DNA of 57,922 nucleotides from Candidatus Hermodarchaeota archaeon. Lineage in GTDB: Archaea; Asgardarchaeota; Hermodarchaeia; Hermodarchaeales; Hermodarchaeaceae. Location: contig JAEOUH010000008.1 of the NCBI GenBank assembly GCA_016839365.1, positions 1-57,922 on the forward strand, given 5' to 3'. The stretch's first letter is position 1, and each line of letters begins with the position of its first letter. Position numbers and translations under genes: made by a program. The notes under the pieces are model-generated. The model was given only the letters and a program-made list of their open reading frames with translations. It did no database searches and was not told the DNA's origin. Shown here in pieces: positions 43,563-52,732 of the stretch.

Positions 43563-45446
43563 ATGGGAAAATCTACACCTCAAGCCAAACCAACTAAAAC
43601 GCTAGAAAAGAATAGTGTAATTCGTCGTGGCGAAGTTGCCGAATTCTTTCGCAAACGCACACAACTTGTCGGCTTCTCCATGGAAATGCATAAGTTCACC
43701 CAATATTGTGCAGAGTTCAGCGACAATGCCCTCGATGCCATCGAAACCCATTACTGGAAACGAACTCCAAAGTCCAAAAGACAATATGCAGTACCAGTCG
43801 TTCTTCCAGAACCACCTGAAGCCGTGACTTATTCAGAAGTGCCACAATCATTGAAGACTACCCAACGACACAACTCAACCAATTTAATTTCCGATCGCAT
43901 CAGACTGCTAGTTAATCCAATTCGAAGTATCATCAACATTGAACCTGTCTTGTTAATGATTATGCAAGAACTTGAGAAACCGGAGATCCTACCCTCAGAT
44001 GTGGCCGGTCGAAATCTACACATGTTTAGTTTTGAAGCAATCGACACAGGTATTGGGATGACAATACGTGACCTCCAGGAGTACGGTCTCTACCTAGCGA
44101 GCAGCAAGAGCATCAAATTACGTCAAACACGTGGCAGCCAGGGATTTGGAGCATCTAGTGCTTTTAGCGATGCGCAGAACACAACTGGTCGACCGATTGT
44201 TGTGGCTTCCCGCCACTCCGCTGAACGCCAAGGCTATGCCTCTATATTCTTTACAACTAGTAAAAACAAGAAAGACTATCTCCTAAAAGAAACTGAGACG
44301 CCCATTTCCTTTAGTCATGGGACCTACATTCAGCTGTCCTTTCTCAATCTTCCCTACCGCCGCGGATACGCTGACGAATATGTTCGTCAAACTTCCTATC
44401 TTAACGCCCACGTCAATATTATTTTCATTGATCCCTATGGTGATGTGTACATTTATCCACGGCGTGTACACGAATTTGTACGAGAACCTGGCTATGCTAT
44501 GCCCCATCCTTCATCCACAAGTATTGGAGATTTTCAAGATCTCATTCGGAATAGCACTCATACTTCGCTTACGGACTTTCTCTCGCGGAGTTACTGCCGA
44601 TTGAGCCGTCGTAAAGCCCAACAAATCCTTACCAAAGCGGCAAAACGGATTCAAAGTGATCCGATTACATCTCGATTATCACCCAAACAGCTCTCTCAGG
44701 CCCAGATTAAAGCATTATACGCGAGTTTCATATCCGAGAAATATTATGCCCCACCGACAGAAACGGTGGTTCCAGTGGGAGAAGAAGTCATCCAAAGAAC
44801 CTTGCAAGAAATCTTCGATGCTGAGTTTGTAGAAGCAGTCAGTCGTCCACCCACAAGTAGCAAAGGATTAGCTTTTGCTGTTGAAGTTGCCGCCGTCTAT
44901 GATTCCAACCTTTCCAATCAGTCCGGTGTTGGAGTTTTGTATCGGTTTGTCAACCGCACGCCCAAACTCCGTGATAACTCCGATTGCGCCATTTGGAAGG
45001 CTGCATCTTCAGTGAATTGGCGTAATTATAGAATGGATGTAGCAAGTAATGGTCTGCCCACAGGATCCGTAAGGCTTTTCGCCAATGTGGTTGGTCCCTT
45101 CGTCCATCTAATTTTCAAGGCTCAATCCAAGCAAGCCCTCGCTGAGGATGATATTTTATTGCGAGAACTGAAGCTTGGATTTGAAGAGGTGGGGCGGAAG
45201 CTTCGTCGACATATTGTTCGTGTCATCGCACGACGGGAACAAGAACGACGTGCTGACGTTTTGCTCCGCTATTCCCGCATGGTTGCTCAGTCCATTGTAA
45301 ATATCCAGCGCACGGATTCGAAGATGCCCAGGAAGCAACTTGAAGCTCTTCCAGACCAACTGGAACAAGTGATATCCCGGGTTGTTGGAATTGAATCGCC
45401 TTTACCAACAAAAATGCAAGAATCAGAAGAGGTGGTGGTTGAATGA
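43563..45446 (+). CDS. top6B: DNA topoisomerase VI subunit B
   Basis: 627 residues. The GHKL ATPase domain shows the N-box EFSDNALDA (E51, N55), G1 DTGIGM (161-166) and the lid RGSQGFGASSAF (190-201). The H2TH and transducer domains follow, with the ATP-sensing Lys region RFVNRTPKLRDNSDCAIWKA. Subunit B drives strand passage by ATP-dependent dimerisation. The N-box to G1 distance is about 106 residues, about 70 more than in typical Top6B, owing to an inserted Pro- and charge-rich segment (about 66-150). Its last codons overlap the Top6A start by four bases (ATGA). Confidence 0.96.
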   Translation: MGKSTPQAKPTKTLEKNSVIRRGEVAEFFRKRTQLVGFSMEMHKFTQYCAEFSDNALDAIETHYWKRTPKSKRQYAVPVVLPEPPEAVTYSEVPQSLKTTQRHNSTNLISDRIRLLVNPIRSIINIEPVLLMIMQELEKPEILPSDVAGRNLHMFSFEAIDTGIGMTIRDLQEYGLYLASSKSIKLRQTRGSQGFGASSAFSDAQNTTGRPIVVASRHSAERQGYASIFFTTSKNKKDYLLKETETPISFSHGTYIQLSFLNLPYRRGYADEYVRQTSYLNAHVNIIFIDPYGDVYIYPRRVHEFVREPGYAMPHPSSTSIGDFQDLIRNSTHTSLTDFLSRSYCRLSRRKAQQILTKAAKRIQSDPITSRLSPKQLSQAQIKALYASFISEKYYAPPTETVVPVGEEVIQRTLQEIFDAEFVEAVSRPPTSSKGLAFAVEVAAVYDSNLSNQSGVGVLYRFVNRTPKLRDNSDCAIWKAASSVNWRNYRMDVASNGLPTGSVRLFANVVGPFVHLIFKAQSKQALAEDDILLRELKLGFEEVGRKLRRHIVRVIARREQERRADVLLRYSRMVAQSIVNIQRTDSKMPRKQLEALPDQLEQVISRVVGIESPLPTKMQESEEVVVE

Positions 45447-46678
45447 GTGCACGGAGTCGTCGACGCAATTCGAGTGCTAACACGACCCTTGAGGACCATG
45501 TGACAGGTTCAGATAGTTCTTCCACTGATCAATTTGCTGCAGTGCAAAAGCTCCGTAGCAGTCTGCAGAGTAATCAAGTTAGTTCCAAGTTACCTCGTGG
45601 TGTTAAGCTGGTTACCGAAAAAGACACTGAAAACCTACACACAGAAATCCACTCTCTGATCCGATCGCTAGTGAAAGAAATCGGAAAGGGGAACCCTCCA
45701 TCGCTAGAATTGCCCCTACGTGGAAGTGGAAACATCATTTGGGATGAGGAAAACGATCTCTTGTTACTAGGAGAAAAAACGACGGTCCGGTCGCTTGGTA
45801 GCCTTCGCACTGCGAAAGATGTAACACGTCTCATTAGAGTATTAGAAATCGTACATGAACTCTTAGAGAAGGATATTCACGCAACTAAGCGAGAAATCTT
45901 CTATAACGATGTCAACCTCTTTGAGGAGCAACGGCAAAGTGATACCGCCATTGATGACATTGGTCCCCTCCTTGGAACGAACCGCGAATCCACACACATA
46001 GTCGCTAGTGCGAAGGGAACTGTGTTGGGACGGCTGGTTCTTGAGGATAGTGGTGATCGCATCGATTGTACTCGACTGGGTACTGGTGGTTGGTCAATTA
46101 CCCCATTTCTGGATAGGGTAGAAATCGTTGAATCGGATGCTGAGTTTCTATTGATTGTGGAAAAAGATGCTGCAATGCTTAGGCTAAGTGAAGTCAAATG
46201 GTGGAATAAATATCCCTGCATTCTCTTGACGGCGAAAGGGTCTCCTGATATCGCGAGCCGAATCTTTGCACGTCGCCTATCAAAAGAACTCAAACTCCCT
46301 GCTTTCACTCTGGTAGATGCCGATCCCTTTGGACATTATATTCATAGTGTCTATCTTCGCGGCAGTAAGCGTTTAAGCTATGAGAGTCCTTTCCTTGCAA
46401 CGCCCGACCTGCGATTATTGGGGGTTCTTGGCCGGGATTTGGATCAATATCACATTCCCAAGGAATGCCGACTTCGTATGTCTTCTGAAGATATCAAACG
46501 CGCGAAAGCTATGATGAATGAGCCCTTCGTGGCTCAGAATTCCAAGTGGGTCGCTGATATCCGGCTCATGGTGAAACGGAAAGAGAAAGCTGAAATCCAG
46601 GCGTTAAGCAGTCATGGTTTCGAGTTCCTTGCAGATACCTATCTTCCAACGAAACTAGAAACTGGAGATTGGATATAG
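45443..46678 (+). CDS. top6A: DNA topoisomerase VI subunit A (Spo11-like)
   Basis: 411 residues. The 5Y-CAP domain has catalytic Y154 in KREIFYNDVNLF; the Toprim domain has E240 (LLIVEKDAAM) and D292-A-D294 (LVDADPFGHYIH), which bind magnesium. The subunit cuts both strands and stays linked to the 5' ends; eukaryotic Spo11 is its relative. An N-terminal tail of about 50 Ser/Thr-rich residues precedes the conserved part. It is translationally coupled to Top6B through the ATGA overlap. Confidence 0.97.
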   Translation: MSARSRRRNSSANTTLEDHVTGSDSSSTDQFAAVQKLRSSLQSNQVSSKLPRGVKLVTEKDTENLHTEIHSLIRSLVKEIGKGNPPSLELPLRGSGNIIWDEENDLLLLGEKTTVRSLGSLRTAKDVTRLIRVLEIVHELLEKDIHATKREIFYNDVNLFEEQRQSDTAIDDIGPLLGTNRESTHIVASAKGTVLGRLVLEDSGDRIDCTRLGTGGWSITPFLDRVEIVESDAEFLLIVEKDAAMLRLSEVKWWNKYPCILLTAKGSPDIASRIFARRLSKELKLPAFTLVDADPFGHYIHSVYLRGSKRLSYESPFLATPDLRLLGVLGRDLDQYHIPKECRLRMSSEDIKRAKAMMNEPFVAQNSKWVADIRLMVKRKEKAEIQALSSHGFEFLADTYLPTKLETGDWI

Positions 46679-46714
46679 AGCCGTGTAGTTTTGAATATCA
46701 CTTCAAGTCTGATT

Positions 46715-48733
46715 CTAGTGAGAGGTGCGAAAAAGTGATTCAAGCAATATTGATGAACACAGCCACTCTTGGCCTACGGTTTTAAATAGCGCTAGTGGCA
46801 ATTCATGAATCTGGGGTAGTTGGTTAGCAGTCAGGAGAGGGATGAATTCGATGGCGTCATAAAAGCTTGTTACGGCTTGCAACGCATTAGTGAAGGGAAC
46901 CAATGCTCCTTGAGGAAGATTAAGGGTTACAAGTAGGGCAGATAGGTTCGGGTTTTTCAAGGGTGTGAGATGCCATGCTTGAAACATTGGTAACAAACGA
47001 ATTCCAGCAATCAATTGAGTACAGGAGTCCTTTGAGGGGCAATGGATCAACGTCATGAGTCCTTCAGGTAGTGGTGGGTTTCCAAAATACAAATACGGTG
47101 TAATTACTTCTGGTATTAGTCGACTGTGATGACTTGTCGCTGTCGTTACAGAAGTTTGGGCTAGTTTTGCAAGCTGCCGTCGGCTGATTCGCATATCGTT
47201 TTCGAGGATTAGGAGAGTACGTAAGGCTTCCCTTGTCAACTTTATTGATGGCGGATTATAGTGGATGGAGGAAACAATGTTGAATTGTGAACCTTCAGGA
47301 CGAAGGCTACTGCTTGCCAGAATTTTCCATTCTTCAGATTGGAATTCTTTCCAATAGGTAAAATTCCATCCTCGATCAAACATGTTAATTTTGAAGAGTT
47401 GAGGTGATAATTCGGCTATTTCCTGCCATTGGCCTAGAAGTCGTTGAAAGTCATAAATCGCTGAATCAGGGAGCGCTAGAATCGCATATAGGATGGGTTT
47501 GTTTAGTGTGTATGGAGTTTCTAACCGCAAACAATAAGGGAATTTTATAAGTTGCTGACCCAAATTGCTTATCTCCGAGATTCCAGTTTGGGTTCCAGTG
47601 GTAGACTGCACGATGAGTAAGAACGATGTGAGCCCGAGTTTTTGGTAGTTAATTTCACCAGGAACTCTAAGATCGAATTGTTCTTGCAGAGTGCTAAGAT
47701 TACGGTTGATGGTTCCTCTGGCAAGTTGAGTTGATTTCGCTAGCATGCGTTCACTTGCCATTGGATTCCTGGCTAGGGCAAGGAGTATCTGATGTTGGGG
47801 GTGGCTAATTACTGATCTTGGGGCTAATTCGTTAAAAAGCTGCTTGGCGATAATTGTTAATGATCCTGTGGGTACTTGAGCTGCAAGGGTATTTATGCGA
47901 TTCAATCGTGTGTAAAGTGATGGGAGTTGCTTATTCTCGATGAGTTTTGGAACGATTGACGCAATTGCTGTCACCCATTGAAACTGCTCGTGGGTTGGGG
48001 TCGTACCGTTCCATTTAATTTGCGACCAAAGCTGCTGTTCTTGTGGGTTGAGTAGCTCTGAAACAAGGGTATTCGCTAGCTCTTGGACATCAAAGGCGTT
48101 TTGAAAGCTGGGTGGCAAAAAAATGCGGACTGCCTCTCGAAGGACTAGGCTTTTCCCGACATCTTGGAGGAAGAGGAATGGGGGATGTATATTGACGATG
48201 TTAGATTCCTGGTGATAACTGGTCCCCCACCAATCACACTCAGAGACAAAAAAAGAATTGAGTTTTGGTGTGGCTGTTGAGATTCGGCGAACCTTGAATA
48301 GGGTACGAAGAACATGCAGCCCCTCCTGGAAGTATTGGGTTAAGGTTCGTAATTGCGCTGGCCAAAATACGGTTGGGTCAAATGCTTCACGAATTAGTCT
48401 CTTTGTTTGGTTTTGTAGCGCATCAGGGAATGGTTTTCTAATGAGGAGATCGGGGTTCTGAAAGAAGTCGAACTCATGTAATAATGAAACGAGTTGAGGA
48501 GTATCTGGATTCATATTTTGAATTGCTCGTGCAATCAGACAGGCACTGAAACGGGCCGTCGCTCTTTGCTGACCCATTGCATCAGGGATTTCAAGGGGTC
48601 TTTTCAGTAACTCTTCGAGGAATCGGGCATCACCTTGAAACGTATCGGGTGCAACTGCTGAAACCCACAGCATTGTGTTACTTGGTTGAATTGATTCCTT
48701 AAACCATGTTAGGAACATCATCTCTGAACTCAT
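46715..48733 (-). CDS. Very large two-HTH transcription-regulator-like protein
   Basis: 672 residues from ATG 48733; a TTG at 48751 would add six. Counted from the TTG, two winged-helix segments appear near 316-362 (HQILLALARNPMASERMLAK, ARGTINRNLSTLQEQFDL) and 505-550 (REALRTLLILENDMRISRRQLAKLAQTSVTTATSH), each followed by a sensor-like alpha/beta stretch. The N-terminal 310 residues are helical and unassigned. The plan equals that of the 586-residue protein at 6-7.8 kb. DNA binding is inferred. Its 3' end faces Top6A across 36 bases. Confidence 0.5.
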   Translation of the reverse strand: MSSEMMFLTWFKESIQPSNTMLWVSAVAPDTFQGDARFLEELLKRPLEIPDAMGQQRATARFSACLIARAIQNMNPDTPQLVSLLHEFDFFQNPDLLIRKPFPDALQNQTKRLIREAFDPTVFWPAQLRTLTQYFQEGLHVLRTLFKVRRISTATPKLNSFFVSECDWWGTSYHQESNIVNIHPPFLFLQDVGKSLVLREAVRIFLPPSFQNAFDVQELANTLVSELLNPQEQQLWSQIKWNGTTPTHEQFQWVTAIASIVPKLIENKQLPSLYTRLNRINTLAAQVPTGSLTIIAKQLFNELAPRSVISHPQHQILLALARNPMASERMLAKSTQLARGTINRNLSTLQEQFDLRVPGEINYQKLGLTSFLLIVQSTTGTQTGISEISNLGQQLIKFPYCLRLETPYTLNKPILYAILALPDSAIYDFQRLLGQWQEIAELSPQLFKINMFDRGWNFTYWKEFQSEEWKILASSSLRPEGSQFNIVSSIHYNPPSIKLTREALRTLLILENDMRISRRQLAKLAQTSVTTATSHHSRLIPEVITPYLYFGNPPLPEGLMTLIHCPSKDSCTQLIAGIRLLPMFQAWHLTPLKNPNLSALLVTLNLPQGALVPFTNALQAVTSFYDAIEFIPLLTANQLPQIHELPLALFKTVGQEWLCSSILLESLFRTSH

Positions 48734-48851
48734 AGGGCGCCCACTTGTCAACTAATCATGCTCATCAATAAGGTAAAAAGGAAAGGGGTAAGGGCGACGA
48801 GCTTCCTTGAAGGCTCATCAAGGACGTTCTTCGCCCAGGTTGCGTTATATC

Positions 48852-49595
48852 CTAGTCAATATCTACCTCTATTCGTCGAAGTAGATACAGAATCTTGATC
48901 TCTATGGTATTGATGCGAGGGACATTGTCGAGTGTAATGGGCGCCTTGCGTCCAGGAACGGTGAAACTCAACCGGCCTGATCGAAGAAGAAGAAACTCGA
49001 ATACATCTGGAATCTCCTTGTGAACCATCACATTGGAGGTTCCATAACGTTCTACGTCACCCATGATTCCCTTCTTGTAAATGATCTCATTCGGTGTTAT
49101 TTTGAAGTAGTAAATGCGAGTCTTAATCCAGGAGAGGAAGAGGAGGAAGGCAAAGATAAGGAAGAACGTCAAATAGGCCTCAACGCTGATAAAGAGTCGA
49201 AGGGCGGCTGGATTAATACCAGTTAGTGGACCAATACCGTACTGGGTCAATACCAGGACTACTACTAAGACAATAATGACAAGTATTAGTGCAAGTGCAA
49301 CAATTACCGATTTTCCAAATTCAAACGTAACGATTAGTAAGTTGAAAAAGAACAAGACAAACCAAATAAAGCCGATTGTAAAAAGCCAGGTCGTTTGCAG
49401 TATTGGATCTAAAATAAAAAGTGACACTAGCATGGCTGCTATAGCGAGAATCAGTGATATGATAATCATGGGATAAAGGAGAACGGTCTTCGGATATTCG
49501 CGAACAATCACATCTTGGAGTTCTGCTTCAGGTTCTTTTTCTGGTTTTTCTGAAGTCAATGTTGTTTCGGAGCTTTCCAAATATTCTTCAGACAT
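48852..49595 (-). CDS. Membrane protein with YdbS-like bacterial PH domain
   Basis: 247 residues from ATG 49595, with ggtgag seven bases before it. An acidic N-terminal tail is followed by about five membrane helices (MIIISLILAIAAMLVSLFIL, WLFTIGFIWFVLFFFNLLIV, VIVALALILVIIVLVVVLVL and others) and a C-terminal bPH_2-type domain: YFKITPNEIIYKKGIMGDVERYGTSN, VFEFLLLRSGRLSFTVPG, ITLDNVPRI. Proteins with this domain are common and mostly uncharacterised, possibly membrane stress-related. Its neighbours downstream are unrelated. Confidence 0.68.
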   Translation of the reverse strand: MSEEYLESSETTLTSEKPEKEPEAELQDVIVREYPKTVLLYPMIIISLILAIAAMLVSLFILDPILQTTWLFTIGFIWFVLFFFNLLIVTFEFGKSVIVALALILVIIVLVVVLVLTQYGIGPLTGINPAALRLFISVEAYLTFFLIFAFLLFLSWIKTRIYYFKITPNEIIYKKGIMGDVERYGTSNVMVHKEIPDVFEFLLLRSGRLSFTVPGRKAPITLDNVPRINTIEIKILYLLRRIEVDID

Positions 49596-49668
49596 TTTAT
49601 TTCTCACCACGAATTGGGCAGAGCAGAGGGGGTTCTTAGCCGCTAATTTGCTGGAACCTACTTAATCT

Positions 49669-50244
49669 TTACTCCGGAATTGAATTTGGCTTCGAATATT
49701 TACTTAGAATTGGCTCAATAATGCCTTGGGTGAGAATGATTGCTATTGCAATCCAGATTCCTGCTTGAACAGCATCAATACTTGCTGCGAAAGCAGCAAT
49801 AATTGGGAGAACTCCAAAGACCAAAACTTCGATTGTGAAGGTGGGCAGGAATCCACCGATAATGATGGCGGAGATTATACATGCTACAATCCATGGTGTT
49901 TGATGAAGTTTATGACGATAAAAGGTAGGGATTCCGGTGCTTATTCCAAGAGCGACGTTTCCTAGAAGGGGAATCAGGATAGGTTCCCACAATGCCCCGC
50001 TTATCCCAACAAAGAGACCACACAAAAGCCCTCCGATTGGTCCTAGCACAATACCGGTAAGAAGGGGGATGAGAAACCCTGGGGTTAGTGTGACGTACGG
50101 TGAGAAAGTAGGAATTGTTAATTGTCGAAGCACTATACCTATGGCAGAGAAAATCGCTAATATGGCAATCCAGAGAGTGGTTGGTAAAGTGCCTTGGTGG
50201 GTGGGTTGGAGTAGTGGGTTAGGGGACGGCAATGGTTTCTTCAC
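49669..50244 (-). CDS. ECF-transporter S-component-like membrane protein
   Basis: 191 residues from GTG 50244. About six membrane helices are present. The segment LTPGFLIPLLTGIVLGPIGGLLCGLFVGISGAL is the conserved core seen in energy-coupling-factor substrate-binding (S) subunits such as ThiW- and QueT-like proteins. These capture vitamins or metals and need an EcfAAT module, which is not in this window; such genes are often unlinked. The substrate is unknown. It starts 11 bases after the previous gene's stop and so shares its message. Confidence 0.6.
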   Translation of the reverse strand: MKKPLPSPNPLLQPTHQGTLPTTLWIAILAIFSAIGIVLRQLTIPTFSPYVTLTPGFLIPLLTGIVLGPIGGLLCGLFVGISGALWEPILIPLLGNVALGISTGIPTFYRHKLHQTPWIVACIISAIIIGGFLPTFTIEVLVFGVLPIIAAFAASIDAVQAGIWIAIAIILTQGIIEPILSKYSKPNSIPE

Positions 50245-50255
50245 TTTGCCATTGT

Positions 50256-50972
50256 TTAGGTCTCTTTCAGCACAATTTCTTGGTCAGATTCGAAGAACTC
50301 CTTAGCTGTCTTTACAACCTTATCAAATTGCTCAACTGGGAAGGTTTCCTCTTCTTCATCACAGATTTGGATCTCAAGGCTTTCCTCTCCCAGATAGAGA
50401 AATGCGCTGTAATACCCCCAAGCCGATACAAGAACGAAACTTAGGGAGGGTTCTTGAAGGTGAAGGTTACCATCTCTGTATATTACGAAGAATTCGTTTC
50501 CCTCGATCCCTCGTCCGCCATGCTCACGTATAGCTGCATCAAGGGCAGTTAGTAACCGTGTGACCGATTGCAGCGAGTATCGAAGTCCGTAGTCCATTGT
50601 CCAATTATAGACTTCTGCTGTTGTGGTTTCAGTTTCTATTGATTCACCTTCGAACTTGAATTTCACTCGACGTTTCGAAGGTCCAATCGCTGCTTCGGTT
50701 TTCGTCTTCAACTGGTTGCTAATATCGTTAAGCAGTTCCATCTGTGTCGCGGTTACGGGAAGATCGATATAACCCCACAAAGCCTTACCAGAAACGACAA
50801 ATAGGTTCAGGGTAAGCGGATCCATGTCTTGGCTAGCACTGATTCTCATTTCGACCATATCCCCCATATGATGCATCCGCACTTCCCATTTATCACTCAG
50901 TGCTTGGTGGACATTCGCTAGTAATTTTCCAGTTTTCCAGACAAAAAGCGGACATTGGTATTTTATCGCCAT
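50256..50972 (-). CDS. Uncharacterised 238-residue soluble protein
   Basis: ATG 50972 with gaggcgag just upstream. The N-terminal half alternates strands (WEVRMHHMGDMVEMRISAS, LTLNLFVVSGKALWGYIDL) and a helix; the C-terminal half has helix SLQSVTRLLTALDAAIREH then strands and an acidic patch (CDEEEE). I recognise no domain. It heads a two-gene unit with the ECF-like membrane protein, so it may regulate or assist uptake, but that is inference from position only. Confidence 0.5.
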   Translation of the reverse strand: MAIKYQCPLFVWKTGKLLANVHQALSDKWEVRMHHMGDMVEMRISASQDMDPLTLNLFVVSGKALWGYIDLPVTATQMELLNDISNQLKTKTEAAIGPSKRRVKFKFEGESIETETTTAEVYNWTMDYGLRYSLQSVTRLLTALDAAIREHGGRGIEGNEFFVIYRDGNLHLQEPSLSFVLVSAWGYYSAFLYLGEESLEIQICDEEEETFPVEQFDKVVKTAKEFFESDQEIVLKET

Positions 50973-51084
50973 TTGTACTCGCCTCGAGTTGATGTTGCCT
51001 GTTCAATGGCTCATATAGTTTTCGAAATCACAGTCTCATTGAAGATCTGCCAATCGGTTAGATCATATTACATTGAAGGCATTA

Positions 51085-51705
51085 TTAGGTGCTCTGCGAA
51101 TGAGCTGCAAGGAGGTCTTCATTACTCTTATTAAACCGTTTTACTAACTCGGCAATGATGCCATCTAAAAAGACAGCAGCTGCAATTTCAAATTGCGTAC
51201 CCTCGGGGGTTAAGCTTGCATCTTCGCCTTTTTCTTTTCGGGCTATATCGATTTTTGTGCGGCCTTGAAGCTTCACGACCAGATCACTCATCCGCCCAAT
51301 CCAACTCTCGGGATAACTGGTTATCGATAAAATATTCGGGTTTTGATCAAGATAACTCTCAATAATAGCCTTTACGATTGCTGTCCTCCCACTACCTGAG
51401 ATTACGATCAACACATCACCCTTATCAAGGTGCGGAACAGATCGACTATTTGTAATAAAATATACTGGCACGTTCAGGTGTTCTAAACGGGTCTGGAACA
51501 TTTGGCCTACCATGGCCGAACGACCGCTCCCAACCACGAATATGCATTTATCTTCCCGCGCTGCTTTTTCAATGACATCAACGAATTTGATTACATTGCT
51601 CTTGTTTTCACGGAGGAAATCGATATTCTTCTGAATGTTATCTGTGATAAGCTGCATGGCCCGAAGATAGGTATCATCTTTATTTGATCCCACTTTTGCT
51701 GGCAA
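51085..51705 (-). CDS. SIS-domain protein, 6-phospho-3-hexuloisomerase-like
   Basis: 206 residues from TTG 51705, with ggtgacaagg upstream and a TATA box at 51741-51749. The SIS core is clear: FVVGSGRSAMVGQMFQTRLEHL, the sugar-phosphate loop DVLIVISGSGRTAIV, and the family's C-terminal TPEGTQFEIAAAVFLDGI. These match 6-phospho-3-hexuloisomerase, which with hexulose-phosphate synthase runs the archaeal ribulose monophosphate route to pentoses. No synthase gene is adjacent. Another phosphosugar isomerase remains possible. Confidence 0.85.
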   Translation of the reverse strand: MPAKVGSNKDDTYLRAMQLITDNIQKNIDFLRENKSNVIKFVDVIEKAAREDKCIFVVGSGRSAMVGQMFQTRLEHLNVPVYFITNSRSVPHLDKGDVLIVISGSGRTAIVKAIIESYLDQNPNILSITSYPESWIGRMSDLVVKLQGRTKIDIARKEKGEDASLTPEGTQFEIAAAVFLDGIIAELVKRFNKSNEDLLAAHSQST

Positions 51706-51740
51706 AAAGCCTTGTCACCGCTGCCAAAAAAGATGTTCTT

Positions 51741-51749
51741 GTATAAAAG
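51741..51749 (-). promoter_or_regulatory. TATA box for the SIS-domain gene
   Basis: On the minus strand cttttatac lies about 38 bases before TTG 51705, giving a predicted leader of about ten bases. Confidence 0.5.
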
Positions 51750-51816
51750 CACTTGTTTTTTATGCTAACTTGAACTTGGACTCTTTCTAATCGAGAGAAA
51801 AGAACTGGTCATAAAC

Positions 51817-52620
51817 TTATTTATTAAGAAGGGGCTGAAAATAACGTCGAGCGATTTCCACCAGCTTATCTTCGGATAATGAAATACAAATTGGACTTAT
51901 TACAATCTTTTTTTCTTTCAAGGAAAAGTAGACATCAGTTGCTTTTATTGGCTGCGAGTTCTCTTTTCCATGTATCCAATGATATTCCATTCCATGGGGA
52001 TCTATACGAGATTTTAGTCGATTGGTGAATCTTACTCTTTGCGGTTTGGCAACTTCAATGGGTGTATTTTCATCTACATCAGCTGGAAAGCTTATGTTTA
52101 GAAAATCACTTCCTGCTGGCAACCCCTTGTCTAGTACAAGATCAATAATCTCACGAGTGCGTTTAGCTGCCTCCTTATAGTTCGCGTCTGAATCCTGTGG
52201 AATGAACCAAGTATTGCTCGGAGTTTCAATTGAAAAAGCAATGGCTGGAATTTTCCAGAGTGCGGCTTCTATGGCCGCTCCTACTGTTCCACTAGTTAGA
52301 ATGCTGTGTAAACTAACGTTCAAACCTAAATTAGGTCCTGATATCACCAAATCAACATCTGGGCAATAGGTAAGACACCAGGTAATGGCATCTCCAGGAG
52401 TTCCTGAGGACTCGATGATGATTTGTTCTGCGAGACGGGGTCCTTTTGTGAATCGAATTGGTTCATTGAAGGAAATTGCTTTTGATATTCCACTCCGGGG
52501 GCGATCTGGCACAATGACTGTAAGTTTGTAATGGGGTAAAAGCTCTTCAATGAAAGAGGGCAATGCAGGTGAACGAGCACTATCATCATTAGTAAAGAAG
52601 ATGTGAGGTTGAGTTGTCAA
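51817..52620 (-). CDS. surE: SurE-type 5'/3'-nucleotidase
   Basis: 267 residues from TTG 52620, which begins the family's usual PHIFFTNDD. Metal ligands are D12-D13 (TNDD), S43 (RSGISKAIS) and N97 (SGPNLGLNVSLHSILTSGTVGAA). SurE is a metal-dependent nucleotidase acting on NMPs and short oligonucleotides, linked to stress survival. The usual Gly after NDD is Ser here (NDDSARSP), a mild deviation. It stands alone and divergent from the RecA-like gene, with only 76 bases between them. Confidence 0.9.
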   Translation of the reverse strand: MTTQPHIFFTNDDSARSPALPSFIEELLPHYKLTVIVPDRPRSGISKAISFNEPIRFTKGPRLAEQIIIESSGTPGDAITWCLTYCPDVDLVISGPNLGLNVSLHSILTSGTVGAAIEAALWKIPAIAFSIETPSNTWFIPQDSDANYKEAAKRTREIIDLVLDKGLPAGSDFLNISFPADVDENTPIEVAKPQRVRFTNRLKSRIDPHGMEYHWIHGKENSQPIKATDVYFSLKEKKIVISPICISLSEDKLVEIARRYFQPLLNK

Positions 52621-52732
52621 TTCAAATACAATTCCTATATGTTATTAGCCTCTTCTGTAATGTAAGAGCCGGAACATGTAAAAAAAGTATTAATACGTGA
52701 AAATATCGAACTGGATAGGAAAAAAGGATTCT

